A stretch of DNA of 39,232 nt from Streptomyces sp. MBT65. GTDB taxonomy: Bacteria; Actinomycetota; Actinomycetes; Streptomycetales; Streptomycetaceae. The notes beneath the pieces are model-generated. The model saw only the letters and a program-made list of their open reading frames with translations, did not search any database and had not been told where the DNA came from. Location of the stretch: positions 1-39,232 of the forward strand of contig NZ_JAENRY010000111.1 of the NCBI RefSeq assembly GCF_016612545.1, read 5' to 3'. Position 1 is the first letter of the stretch; every line of letters begins with the position of its first letter. Made by a program: the position numbers and the translations under genes. Shown one piece after another: positions 1 to 7,104 of the stretch.

Positions 1-1410
1 GCGGTCCCGGGCGTCGTCCAGGCGGGCGTTGAGGCCGCGGCGGAGGCGGTCCAGGACGACGTCCGGGACCGCTTCGAGTTCCGCCAGTTCGTCGAGGCGG
101 CGGATGCCCGCGTCGGCCAAGTGGCAGCGGGCGGAGGCCTCTTCGCGTTCTGTGTGGTCGGGTTCGAGGGCGATTCCGGAGCGGCGGACGGCGGGGGCGA
201 GCGTGAAGCCCTGGACCACCAGGGTGACGACCACGACGGAGGTGGTGAGGACCAGGACCAGGGGGCGGTCGGTCAGCGCCGCGCCGCCTTTGGTGACCTC
301 CGGGATCGACAGGGCCGCCGCCAGCGGGAGGACACCCCGGGTGCCTGCCCAGGTCAGGACCATCGGCACCCGCCAATTCACCCGGTGCGTACCGCCCTTG
401 CGTTGCAGTACCGCCGACAGCGGCGCCAGCCACAGCAGTCGTACGGCGATCAGGGTGCCCGCCACCGCGAGCGCGTACAGCGGCCACGCCCGGTCGCTGT
501 CGGACAGGGCCCGTACCTGGGCGGGCAGCGCCAGGCCGATCAGGGAGAACACCACGCTCTCCAGCAGGAACACCACCGTGCCGTAGACGGCGTGGAGTTG
601 GAGGCGTATGCGGGCGTTGGTGAGGCGGTCGCCGCGGCCGCCGAGGACAACTCCGGCGACCACGACCGACGTTACGCCGGACGTGTGGGCGCCCTCCGCG
701 AGGACGTAGGCCGCGTACGGCGTGACCAGGGCGATCACCGTCTCCAGGACCGGGTCCTCGGTGCGCCGCCGGATCAGGGTCACGACGTAGGCGACGGCCG
801 CCCCGATGACCGTGCCGCCGCCCGCGAGAACGATGAACTCACCGCCCGCCGCACCCCAGTTGGCCGCCGCCGAGGCCACGGCGATGCTCACCGCGACCCG
901 GAACAGGACCAGCGAGGTCGCGTCGTTGAACAGGGACTCCGCCTGGACCAGGACCTGGACCCTCGGCGGCAGCGCGAGTCGTCGGCCCAGCGCGGTGACG
1001 GCGACCGGGTCGGTGCTGGCGAGGACCGCGCCGAGCACGAGCGCCATCTGCCAGGACAGCGGGGTCACCGTCGACGCCACCCAGCCCACCGCCGCCGCCG
1101 ACGCGAGGACCAGACCGATCGCGAGGATCCCGACCGGCTTCCACACCGCCTTCAACTCGCGCCAGGACATGTCCTCGGCGCTGGCGTAGAGGAGCGGCGG
1201 CAGGACGACCAGGCCGATCACGTCCGGGCTGATCTCGATCGCGGGGGTGCCCGGCAGCAGGGCCACGGCGAGACCGGCGACCACGAGGAGGGAGGGCGCG
1301 GGGATGCGCCACCGGCGGGCGAACGTCGCCACCAGCGTGGCCAGAACCACGAGAGCGAGAACCGTACCGACGCCGCGCATGCCGTCCCCCTGGGGCTTGG
1401 ACGAGCCCAT
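1..1410 (-). CDS. Monovalent cation/H+ antiporter, CPA1 family (3' end off window)
   Basis: Open frame on the minus strand with no stop before base 1, so the C-terminus is missing; 470 codons are present. The translation is a run of about 12 hydrophobic segments containing the CPA1 signatures ALVLGAVLASTDPVAV and QAESLFNDATSLVLF, followed by a charged cytoplasmic tail that begins near base 150. These signatures mark the Na+/H+ (or K+/H+) antiporters of the NhaP type, which exchange cytoplasmic Na+ or K+ for external protons. Two in-frame ATGs are possible, at 1410 (behind GGGGAG) and at 1380 (behind AGGGGG); the earlier one is used here. It is divergent from kdpD1, and the 11-bp repeat site at 1473-1488 lies between them. 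The cation cannot be told from sequence; the setting beside potassium genes makes K+ plausible. Confidence 0.9.
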   Translation of the reverse strand, partial: MGSSKPQGDGMRGVGTVLALVVLATLVATFARRWRIPAPSLLVVAGLAVALLPGTPAIEISPDVIGLVVLPPLLYASAEDMSWRELKAVWKPVGILAIGLVLASAAAVGWVASTVTPLSWQMALVLGAVLASTDPVAVTALGRRLALPPRVQVLVQAESLFNDATSLVLFRVAVSIAVASAAANWGAAGGEFIVLAGGGTVIGAAVAYVVTLIRRRTEDPVLETVIALVTPYAAYVLAEGAHTSGVTSVVVAGVVLGGRGDRLTNARIRLQLHAVYGTVVFLLESVVFSLIGLALPAQVRALSDSDRAWPLYALAVAGTLIAVRLLWLAPLSAVLQRKGGTHRVNWRVPMVLTWAGTRGVLPLAAALSIPEVTKGGAALTDRPLVLVLTTSVVVVTLVVQGFTLAPAVRRSGIALEPDHTEREEASARCHLADAGIRRLDELAELEAVPDVVLDRLRRGLNARLDDARDR

Positions 1411-1472
1411 GCGGGCTCCCCGCCGACCAGACTTCCCGGCACACCGCGGCCACCCTAACCCGGCCGGGCGCC

Positions 1473-1488
1473 GTCAAGACAGTGTCAA
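1473..1488 (+). promoter_or_regulatory. Candidate KdpE-type box A (two 11-bp-spaced GTCAA repeats)
   Basis: GTCAA at 1473-1477 is repeated at 1484-1488, a start-to-start distance of 11 bases with a GACAGT spacer. It lies in the divergent region, 75 bases before kdpD1. OmpR/PhoB-family regulators bind direct repeats of this period. Assignment to KdpE is inferred from four similar sites in the same island. Confidence 0.5.
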
Positions 1489-1562
1489 CGTCCTCGCGGG
1501 CGGCGCCAGGGACGCATCAAGAAGCCTGCCCGGAGGCCTGCGGGGCGCTTCTCTGGGAGGCG

Positions 1563-4085
1563 ATGAATGACGTACTGCGACGCGGGCGACTGAAGGTCTA
1601 CCTCGGGGCGGCCCCGGGTGTCGGCAAGACCTACCGCATGCTCGACGAGGCACGGCGCCGGGCCGCTCGCGGCGCCGATGTGGTGGTGGGGTTCGCCGAG
1701 TGCCACGGGCGCCCGCGCACCGAGGCGATGCTCGACGGCCTGGAGGCCGTGCCCCGGGCCCAATGTGCCTATCGGGGTGGGTACTTCGAGGAGATGGACC
1801 TCGCCGCGGTCCTCCTGCGCCGCCCGGAGGTCGCCGTCGTCGACGAGTTCGCGCACAGCAACGTCCCCGGCGGCGGCCGCAACGCCAAGCGCTGGCAGGA
1901 CATCGACGAACTGCTCGCCGCCGGCATCGACGTCGTCACCGCCGTCAACGTCCAGCATCTGGCCTCCCTCAAGGACGTCGTCGAGAAGATCACCGGGGTC
2001 CCGCAGCACGAGACCGTGCCCGACGAGGTCGTACGCCACGCCCAGCAGATCGAACTGATCGACATGCCGCCGGAGGGACTGCGGCGGCGCATGGCGCACG
2101 GCAACATCTACACGCCCGAGAAGATCGACGCGGCCCTCGCCAACTACTTCCGGCCCGGAAACCTCACCGCACTAAGGCAGTTGGCGCTGCTGTGGGTCGC
2201 CGACCGGGTCGACGAGGCCCTGCACGCCTACCGCGCCGAGCACGCGATCGGCGGGGTGTGGGAGACCCGGGAGCGGGTGGTCGTCGCGCTGACCGGCGGC
2301 CCCGAGGGCGACACGCTCATCCGGCGCGCCGCCCGCATCGCCGACCGGTCCGCCGGCGGCGATCTCCTCGCGGTGCACGTGGCCCGCAGCGACGGGCTCG
2401 CCGCCGGGGTGTCGCACGCCTCGCTCGCCCGGCAGCGCAGGCTCGTCGAGGACCTCGGCGGCAGCTACCACTCGGTGGTCGGCGACGGCGTCGCCACCGC
2501 CCTGGTCGAGTTCGCCCGCACCGAGAACGCCACCCAACTCGTCCTCGGCACCAGCCGCCGGGGTCGGTTCGAACGGTTCCTGACCGGTCCCGGCACGGGC
2601 GAGACGGTCACCGAACTCTCCGGCGACATCGACGTGCACCGCGTCACGCACGAGCGGGCCGGGCGCGGCACGCTGCTGCCCTCCCGCCGCCGCACGCTGT
2701 CCACGGCACGGCTGATTGCCGGTCCCGTGGCGGGACTTGTACTGCCGGTGCTGCTCACCGTCTTCCTCGCCCAGGTGCGTGGCACCGTCAACCTCACCAG
2801 CGAGGCCCTGCTGTTCCTGCTCGCCGTGGTCGGGGTCGCCTGCATAGGCGGAGTCACCTCGGCGGTCATCGCGTCGGTGACGGCCTCGCTGCTGCTCAAC
2901 TACTGGTTCATCCCGCCCATCGGGCAGTTCACCCTGGACGACCCCAACGCCCTATTGGCGCTAGGGGTGTTCACGGTCGTGGCGGCGACCGTGGCCGCCG
3001 TCGTGGACCGTTCACTACGACTGTCCCGGCGCTCGGCGGGTGCCACCGCCGAGGCCGAGACGATGTCCTCCCTCGCGGGCAGCATCGTGCGCGGCGGCCA
3101 GACGATCCCGGCGCTGCTGGAACGCACCCGCGAGACCTTCGGCACCGAGTCGGCGGAACTCGTCGACCAGCCACCCGATCATGAGATAGGCGGCGGGGTC
3201 ACCACCGTCCCCGCGGGCCCCGGCGCCTTCCTCGTGCTGCGCGGACGCACCCTGTCCTCCTCGGAACGGCGCGTCCTGGCCGCCTTCGCCGCTCATGTCG
3301 GCTCCGCCGTCGAACGGGCCCAACTCGCCGAAGCGGCCGCCGAGATAGAGCCGGTGAAGGCCGCCGACCGTTTGCGTACGGCGCTGCTGCGGGCCGTGGG
3401 ACACGATCTGCGGACGCCGCTCGCGGCGGGCTGGGCGGCCGTCACCTCGCTGCGCGGGCGGGACGTGGAGTTCTCGGCCGAGGACCGGGACGAACTCCTC
3501 GCCACCGCCGACGAGTCGATGGCCAAGCTGAACCGACTCCTGGAGAACCTCCTGGACTTGAGCCGTCTGGAGGCGGGCGTGCTGCCGCTGAACCTGCGGG
3601 CCACCAGCCTGGAGGAGGTGCTGCCGATGGCGCTCGCGGACGTGCCGGACGTGGATCTGCGGGACGTGGAGTCGATCCCGCCGGTGCTCGTCGATCCGCC
3701 GCTGCTGGAACGCGTGATCGCCAACCTGGCGGGCAACGCGGCCCGGCACACCCCGGCCGGGCGTCGGGTCATGGTCACCGCCAGCGCGCTGGGCGGGAGG
3801 GTGGAGTTGAGGGTCGTGGACCGGGGGCCCGGGCTTCCGACCACCGGACGGGACCGCCTCTTTGAGCCGTTCCAGCGGCTCGGCGACACGGACAACACCA
3901 CCGGGCTCGGGCTGGGGCTCGCCCTCGCGCGCGGCCTCACCGAGGCGATGCACGGGACGCTCACCCCCGAGGACACACCGGGTGGCGGTCTGACGATGGT
4001 CGTGTCGTTGCCGCTGGCCGAACGGGCTGAACAGGCAGGCCAGTTGGACCCGACGGCCACGGCCACCCCCGGCCCGACCGCCTGA
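1563..4085 (+). CDS. kdpD: KdpD1: osmosensitive K+ channel sensor histidine kinase
   Basis: 840 residues. An N-terminal KdpD domain has Walker A GAAPGVGKT at residues 15-23 and the family pattern VDEFAHSN. A universal-stress-like domain spans about 240-370, four closely packed membrane segments about 380-485, a short GAF-like region follows, and then the kinase core. The phospho-acceptor is His614 in GHDLRTP; the N box (NLAGNAARHTP), DRGPGLP and LGLGLALARG are intact. KdpD senses K+ limitation or ionic stress and phosphorylates KdpE. The start is ATG 1563, preceded by GGGAGG; the frame stays open upstream to 1482 but that part is not KdpD-like. No response regulator is adjacent, and a second kdpD lies at 12381-14927. 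The GAF-like part is shorter than in KdpD2, so the two may sense different cues. Confidence 0.95.
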   Translation: MNDVLRRGRLKVYLGAAPGVGKTYRMLDEARRRAARGADVVVGFAECHGRPRTEAMLDGLEAVPRAQCAYRGGYFEEMDLAAVLLRRPEVAVVDEFAHSNVPGGGRNAKRWQDIDELLAAGIDVVTAVNVQHLASLKDVVEKITGVPQHETVPDEVVRHAQQIELIDMPPEGLRRRMAHGNIYTPEKIDAALANYFRPGNLTALRQLALLWVADRVDEALHAYRAEHAIGGVWETRERVVVALTGGPEGDTLIRRAARIADRSAGGDLLAVHVARSDGLAAGVSHASLARQRRLVEDLGGSYHSVVGDGVATALVEFARTENATQLVLGTSRRGRFERFLTGPGTGETVTELSGDIDVHRVTHERAGRGTLLPSRRRTLSTARLIAGPVAGLVLPVLLTVFLAQVRGTVNLTSEALLFLLAVVGVACIGGVTSAVIASVTASLLLNYWFIPPIGQFTLDDPNALLALGVFTVVAATVAAVVDRSLRLSRRSAGATAEAETMSSLAGSIVRGGQTIPALLERTRETFGTESAELVDQPPDHEIGGGVTTVPAGPGAFLVLRGRTLSSSERRVLAAFAAHVGSAVERAQLAEAAAEIEPVKAADRLRTALLRAVGHDLRTPLAAGWAAVTSLRGRDVEFSAEDRDELLATADESMAKLNRLLENLLDLSRLEAGVLPLNLRATSLEEVLPMALADVPDVDLRDVESIPPVLVDPPLLERVIANLAGNAARHTPAGRRVMVTASALGGRVELRVVDRGPGLPTTGRDRLFEPFQRLGDTDNTTGLGLGLALARGLTEAMHGTLTPEDTPGGGLTMVVSLPLAERAEQAGQLDPTATATPGPTA

Positions 4086-4098
4086 ACAACGGCCACGG

Positions 4099-4599
4099 CT
4101 ACTCCAGGCCCGACACCTTGAACACGGTCTCCGCCGTCTCGCGTTCGACGCGTCGCGCGACCCGGCGCAGCGCGGTCGTCCCGCACGTGAGCGAGCCGGA
4201 GGCGATGGACGTGCGGGAGCCCTCGGCCAACCGGTGCCACACATCTGGGTTGTTGACCAGCACATCCGGGTCGATCTCGACCCGGCCCTCGAACTCGTCC
4301 CGCAGCACCAGCCGTTGAGAGACCCCGTCCAGACACCGCACGGACACGAGCCGGTCCGTGCGCACACGTCGCTCACGCAGTAGCCCGCGCGAGGACAGCC
4401 AGCCCGCGCCCGCCCGGACCCGTGCCGGGTAGAGCACCACGAAGAGCAGCAGCGCTATGGCGAACCAGAGCGCGGCGCGCCAGAGCGTGAGCCGACCGCT
4501 CAAGTCGTCGACGAGCAGCAGGAGTCCGAGCAGCGCGCCCGCGCAGCGGAACGTGTCACGCAGGTCCCGTGCCCATCGTCGGTCCTCCACCGGTTCCAT
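4099..4599 (-). CDS. Small membrane protein with PH-like cytoplasmic domain
   Basis: 166 residues. Two hydrophobic stretches (about residues 18-32 and 40-58) are followed by a soluble part containing LLRERRVRTDRLVSVRCLDG and a beta-rich segment, a layout like actinobacterial bacterial-PH-domain membrane proteins. No catalytic motif is visible and I cannot name a function. It converges on kdpD1, whose stop is 13 bases away. Its upstream region holds a minus-strand copy of the GTCAA repeat (box B, 4641-4677) almost identical to the one before the kdp operon, so it may be co-regulated with potassium uptake. The start is ATG 4599; the ribosome-binding site is weak. Coding status is well supported by codon pattern, function is not. 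Confidence 0.75.
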   Translation of the reverse strand: MEPVEDRRWARDLRDTFRCAGALLGLLLLVDDLSGRLTLWRAALWFAIALLLFVVLYPARVRAGAGWLSSRGLLRERRVRTDRLVSVRCLDGVSQRLVLRDEFEGRVEIDPDVLVNNPDVWHRLAEGSRTSIASGSLTCGTTALRRVARRVERETAETVFKVSGLE

Positions 4600-4640
4600 G
4601 GGGGTGACGGTAGAGATCCCCGGCGTACGGAATCCGGGCC

Positions 4641-4677
4641 TTGACGCGACTCTGACGGGCGGCCGGCGGTTCTTGAC
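4641..4677 (-). promoter_or_regulatory. Candidate KdpE-type box B
   Basis: Read on the minus strand: GTCAA (4677-4673), then after 21 bases GTCAG (4656-4652), then after 11 bases GTCAA (4645-4641). The last pair with its AGTCGC spacer matches box D before the kdp operon in 15 of 16 positions, and the 21/11 spacing is also the spacing of the last three repeats of boxes D and E. It points towards the small membrane protein ending at 4099. Confidence 0.5.
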
Positions 4678-4740
4678 GCCGTCGCAGCGGCCCCGCAGCG
4701 GCCCGCAACGCTCTCGCGGCGGTCGAGCGCGGTTGCCCTG

Positions 4741-4767
4741 GTCACACGCTCGTCAAGTTCCCGTCAA
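4741..4767 (+). promoter_or_regulatory. Candidate KdpE-type box C (triple repeat)
   Basis: GTCAC at 4741, GTCAA at 4752 and GTCAA at 4763: three repeats in a row, each 11 bases after the last, with spacers ACGCTC and GTTCCC. It lies about 125 bases before the KimA-like permease start and in its orientation. Confidence 0.55.
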
Positions 4768-4890
4768 AGAAAGTGTGTTCGGCGCGAAGAAGCCGCAAGG
4801 AGAAGGGGAAACCGGCGGCGGCGGGACAGAGCCTGGAGCGCACCCGCGCGTTCCCGTCACCGCGCGTCCGTACGTGAAGGAGCCAGCAGC

Positions 4891-6723
4891 ATGACCGTTC
4901 TGACTGTCCAGCCGGGCGAGACGCCCGCCGACGAGGAGCCCCCGGATACCGGCGAACGCCATCGACTGACCGCCCTCGCCGGGTTCGCCGCCCTCTCCCT
5001 GGACGCCATGGCGTCGGTCGCCTACGGCCCCGAGGCGATCGTCCTCGTGCTGGCCGCGGCCGGTGCGCACGGACTCGGCTTCACCCTGCCGGTGACGCTC
5101 GCCATCGCCGCCCTGCTCGCGGTGCTCGTCGCGTCGTACCGGCAGGTCATCGCGGCCTTCCCGGACGGCGGCGGCTCCTACGCCGTGGCGAAGACGCATC
5201 TGGGTGCGCGGACGAGCCTGGTGGCGGCGGGCTCGCTGGTGCTGGACTACGTACTGAATGTCGCTGTGGCCGTGACGGCCGGCGTCGCCGCGCTCACCTC
5301 CGCTTTCCCGTCGCTCTACGGTGAACGGCTGTGGCTCTGTCTGGCGGTGTTGACACTGCTCACAGCTGTGAACCTGCGCGGGATCGCCGAGTCGGCGCGG
5401 GTGTTCATCGTGCCGACCGTCGTGTTCATCGGCTCGATCTTCGTCCTCATTGTGGTCGGCCTCTTCCGCGATGCGCCTGTGAACCGGGTCAACAGCGAGT
5501 CCGTGGTGACCGGCAACGCCACAAGCGTCGGCGTGCTGCTCCTGCTGAAAGCTTTCGCCTCCGGGTGCAGCGCCCTCACCGGCGTCGAGGCCATCGCCAA
5601 CGCCGTGCCCACCTTCCGCACGCCCCGGGTCAAGCGGGCCCAGCGCGCGGAGGTCGCCCTCGGGGCGGTGCTCGGCGTGATGCTGATCGGTCTGTCGGTG
5701 CTGATCTCCCGCTTCCACCTCCAGCCGGTCCAGGGCGTCACCGTCCTCGCCCAGCTCGCGGACGCCTCCCTCGGCCACAACTGGGCTTTCTACGTCATCC
5801 AGTTCGCGACGATGATCCTGCTCGCCCTGTCCGCGAACACGTCCTTCGGCGGGCTGCCGGTCCTGTTGAAGCTGCTCGCCCGGGACAACTACCTCCCGCA
5901 CGTCTTCGCCCTCAAGGCCGACCGCCAGGTGCACCGGCACGGTGTGCTCGCGCTGGCCGCGGTCTCGGCGGCCCTGCTGGTGTTCTCCGGCGGCGACACC
6001 AACACCCTCGTGCCGCTCTTCGCGATCGGCGTCTTCGTCGGCTTCACGGTCGCCCAGGTCGGCATGGTCCGGCACTGGCGCGGCGAACGCGGACCCGGCC
6101 GGCGCGGCAAGGCCCTGCTGAACGGCTTCGGCGCGGTCCTCACCGGGGTCGCGGCGATCGTCGTGACCGCGTCCAAGTTCGAGGACGGCGCCTGGCTGAT
6201 CGTGATCACCCTGCCGGTGCTCGTGCTCGCCTTCGAGACCGTGCACCGCGCCTACGCGCACATCGGCGAACGGCTCGGACTCGGCCGTATCCCGGAAGCG
6301 CCGCACCGCGACCGTTCGGTGGTGATCGTGCCGGTCTCCTCCCTCACCCGGCTCACCTCCGAGGCACTGACGGCCGCCGCCTCCCTCGGCGACGAGGTCC
6401 GCGCGGTGACCGTCTGCTACCCGGACCCCGAGGACCGCGCCCACCTCCACGCCCTGGAACAGGCCTGGGCCCACTGGGACCCCGGCGTCCCCCTGGTCCG
6501 CCTCACCTGCGAACGCCGCACCCTGGGCCGCCCGATCGCCGCCTACGTACGAGACGTGTCGGCGACGGAACCGGACACCCGCGTCACCGTCCTCATCGCC
6601 GAGGTGGAGCCCGTAAGGCTGTGGCAACGGCTGCTCCAGAACCAGCGCGGGGCCGTGGTCGCCCATGCCGTACGGCGGGACACGGACGCGGTGATCTGTC
6701 GCCTGAGGTTCCGGCTGTTCTGA
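4891..6723 (+). CDS. APC-superfamily K+ permease, KimA-like
   Basis: 610 residues, matching the usual length of KimA-type transporters (about 600). About 12 membrane segments occupy residues 30-470. Family-like motifs are LSLDAMASVAYGPEAI near the N-terminus, SALTGVEAIANAVPTFR in the middle and ANTSFGGLPVLLKLLARD later. A soluble C-terminal domain of about 140 residues (starting near RDRSVVIVPVSS) resembles the cytoplasmic domain that binds c-di-AMP in Bacillus KimA. KimA proteins import K+ with protons. The start ATG 4891 follows a GAAGGAG ribosome-binding site. It stands between kdpD1 and the kdp operon, and box C lies upstream. Without the context it could be read as a general amino-acid permease; the location and C-terminal domain favour potassium. 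Confidence 0.88.
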   Translation: MTVLTVQPGETPADEEPPDTGERHRLTALAGFAALSLDAMASVAYGPEAIVLVLAAAGAHGLGFTLPVTLAIAALLAVLVASYRQVIAAFPDGGGSYAVAKTHLGARTSLVAAGSLVLDYVLNVAVAVTAGVAALTSAFPSLYGERLWLCLAVLTLLTAVNLRGIAESARVFIVPTVVFIGSIFVLIVVGLFRDAPVNRVNSESVVTGNATSVGVLLLLKAFASGCSALTGVEAIANAVPTFRTPRVKRAQRAEVALGAVLGVMLIGLSVLISRFHLQPVQGVTVLAQLADASLGHNWAFYVIQFATMILLALSANTSFGGLPVLLKLLARDNYLPHVFALKADRQVHRHGVLALAAVSAALLVFSGGDTNTLVPLFAIGVFVGFTVAQVGMVRHWRGERGPGRRGKALLNGFGAVLTGVAAIVVTASKFEDGAWLIVITLPVLVLAFETVHRAYAHIGERLGLGRIPEAPHRDRSVVIVPVSSLTRLTSEALTAAASLGDEVRAVTVCYPDPEDRAHLHALEQAWAHWDPGVPLVRLTCERRTLGRPIAAYVRDVSATEPDTRVTVLIAEVEPVRLWQRLLQNQRGAVVAHAVRRDTDAVICRLRFRLF

Positions 6724-6803
6724 CGCGGGGGGTGTGGTGTCCCACGAGCCCGTGCCCCGCACCCCCGTAGAACCCCGCTCGCAAGCCGAAGCCCCGCCCC
6801 GCC

Positions 6804-6819
6804 GTAAGAGTCGCGTCAA
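6804..6819 (+). promoter_or_regulatory. Candidate KdpE-type box D
   Basis: GTAAG at 6804-6808, spacer AGTCGC, GTCAA at 6815-6819, 11 bases start to start. It is upstream of the kdp operon and nearly identical to the minus-strand box B. Confidence 0.55.
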
Positions 6820-6835
6820 AGGCGTATGCGCCGCC

Positions 6836-6851
6836 GTAAGGGACCCGTCAA
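6836..6851 (+). promoter_or_regulatory. Candidate KdpE-type box E
   Basis: GTAAG at 6836-6840, spacer GGACCC, GTCAA at 6847-6851, again 11 bases apart. It starts 21 bases after the second half of box D. A TTACCT sequence at 6880-6885 could be the -10 element, which would put box E just upstream of or overlapping the -35 region, as expected for an activator of this family. Confidence 0.55.
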
Positions 6852-6927
6852 CGGCGGCCGAATCCGGTCACGGGCGCGGTTACCTCTAAGCGTCCGTTCC
6901 ATTCGAACCTCATTCCAGGAGCTCACG

Positions 6928-7011
6928 ATGGCCGATCTGGCCTTCGTCGTCACCACGATCGCGGTCTTCGCGCTGGTGGCCCTCGTCGCCAAGGGGGTGA
7001 CGAAGCTGTGA
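6928..7011 (+). CDS. 27-residue single-span membrane peptide preceding kdpF
   Basis: ATG 6928 sits 7 bases after a good AGGAG ribosome-binding site and encodes 27 residues: a hydrophobic helix (about residues 4-21) followed by a short basic tail, KGVTKL. Its stop TGA overlaps the GTG start of kdpF in a GTGA junction, so the two are translationally coupled. It is not KdpF itself, which follows in the next frame. The pattern (short N-terminus, one helix, short charged end) resembles unnamed small open frames I recall ahead of kdpF in other bacteria. A role as a second small Kdp subunit or regulator is inference only. Confidence 0.7.
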   Translation: MADLAFVVTTIAVFALVALVAKGVTKL

Positions 7012-7097
7012 CCGCCGAGAACATCGTCGGCCTCGTCGTGGCCGTCGCCCTGCTGGGCTATCTCGTCCTCGCCCTGATCTTCCCGGAGAGGTTCTGA
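7008..7097 (+). CDS. kdpF: KdpF: small stabilising subunit of the Kdp K+-ATPase
   Basis: 29 residues from GTG 7008, the same length as Escherichia coli KdpF. It is one membrane helix with the family pattern LLGYLVLALIFPERF at the C-terminus. KdpF packs against KdpA and stabilises the KdpFABC complex in the membrane. Its start overlaps the stop of the preceding 27-residue peptide, and kdpA begins 7 bases after its stop. The gene is normally missed by gene finders because of its size. Confidence 0.92.
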   Translation: MTAENIVGLVVAVALLGYLVLALIFPERF

Positions 7098-7104
7098 GCA
7101 GCGT

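Larger units (their letters stand above)
4600..4890. other. Divergent intergenic region of the potassium island
   Basis: 291 bases between the minus-strand small membrane protein and the plus-strand permease. It contains GTCAA-type repeats on both strands (boxes B and C). No open frame here looks coding. I looked for a ydaO-type c-di-AMP riboswitch because KimA-like genes can carry one. Only a short GGAATCCG-like match is present, without the other conserved elements. Confidence 0.6.

Noticed and set aside
121..1458. Long plus-strand frame of 445 codons opposite the antiporter
   Set aside because: Composition is Arg/Gly/Asp/His-rich without motifs; it is the antisense shadow of the CPA1 antiporter.
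4600..4890. ydaO-type c-di-AMP riboswitch before the KimA-like gene
   Set aside because: A short match to one conserved segment is present, but the other conserved stretches and paired elements are absent. The region is better explained by GTCAA repeats.
4753..6819. 688-codon minus-strand frame
   Set aside because: Lies opposite the KimA-like permease and reads as repetitive charged sequence typical of high-GC antisense frames.
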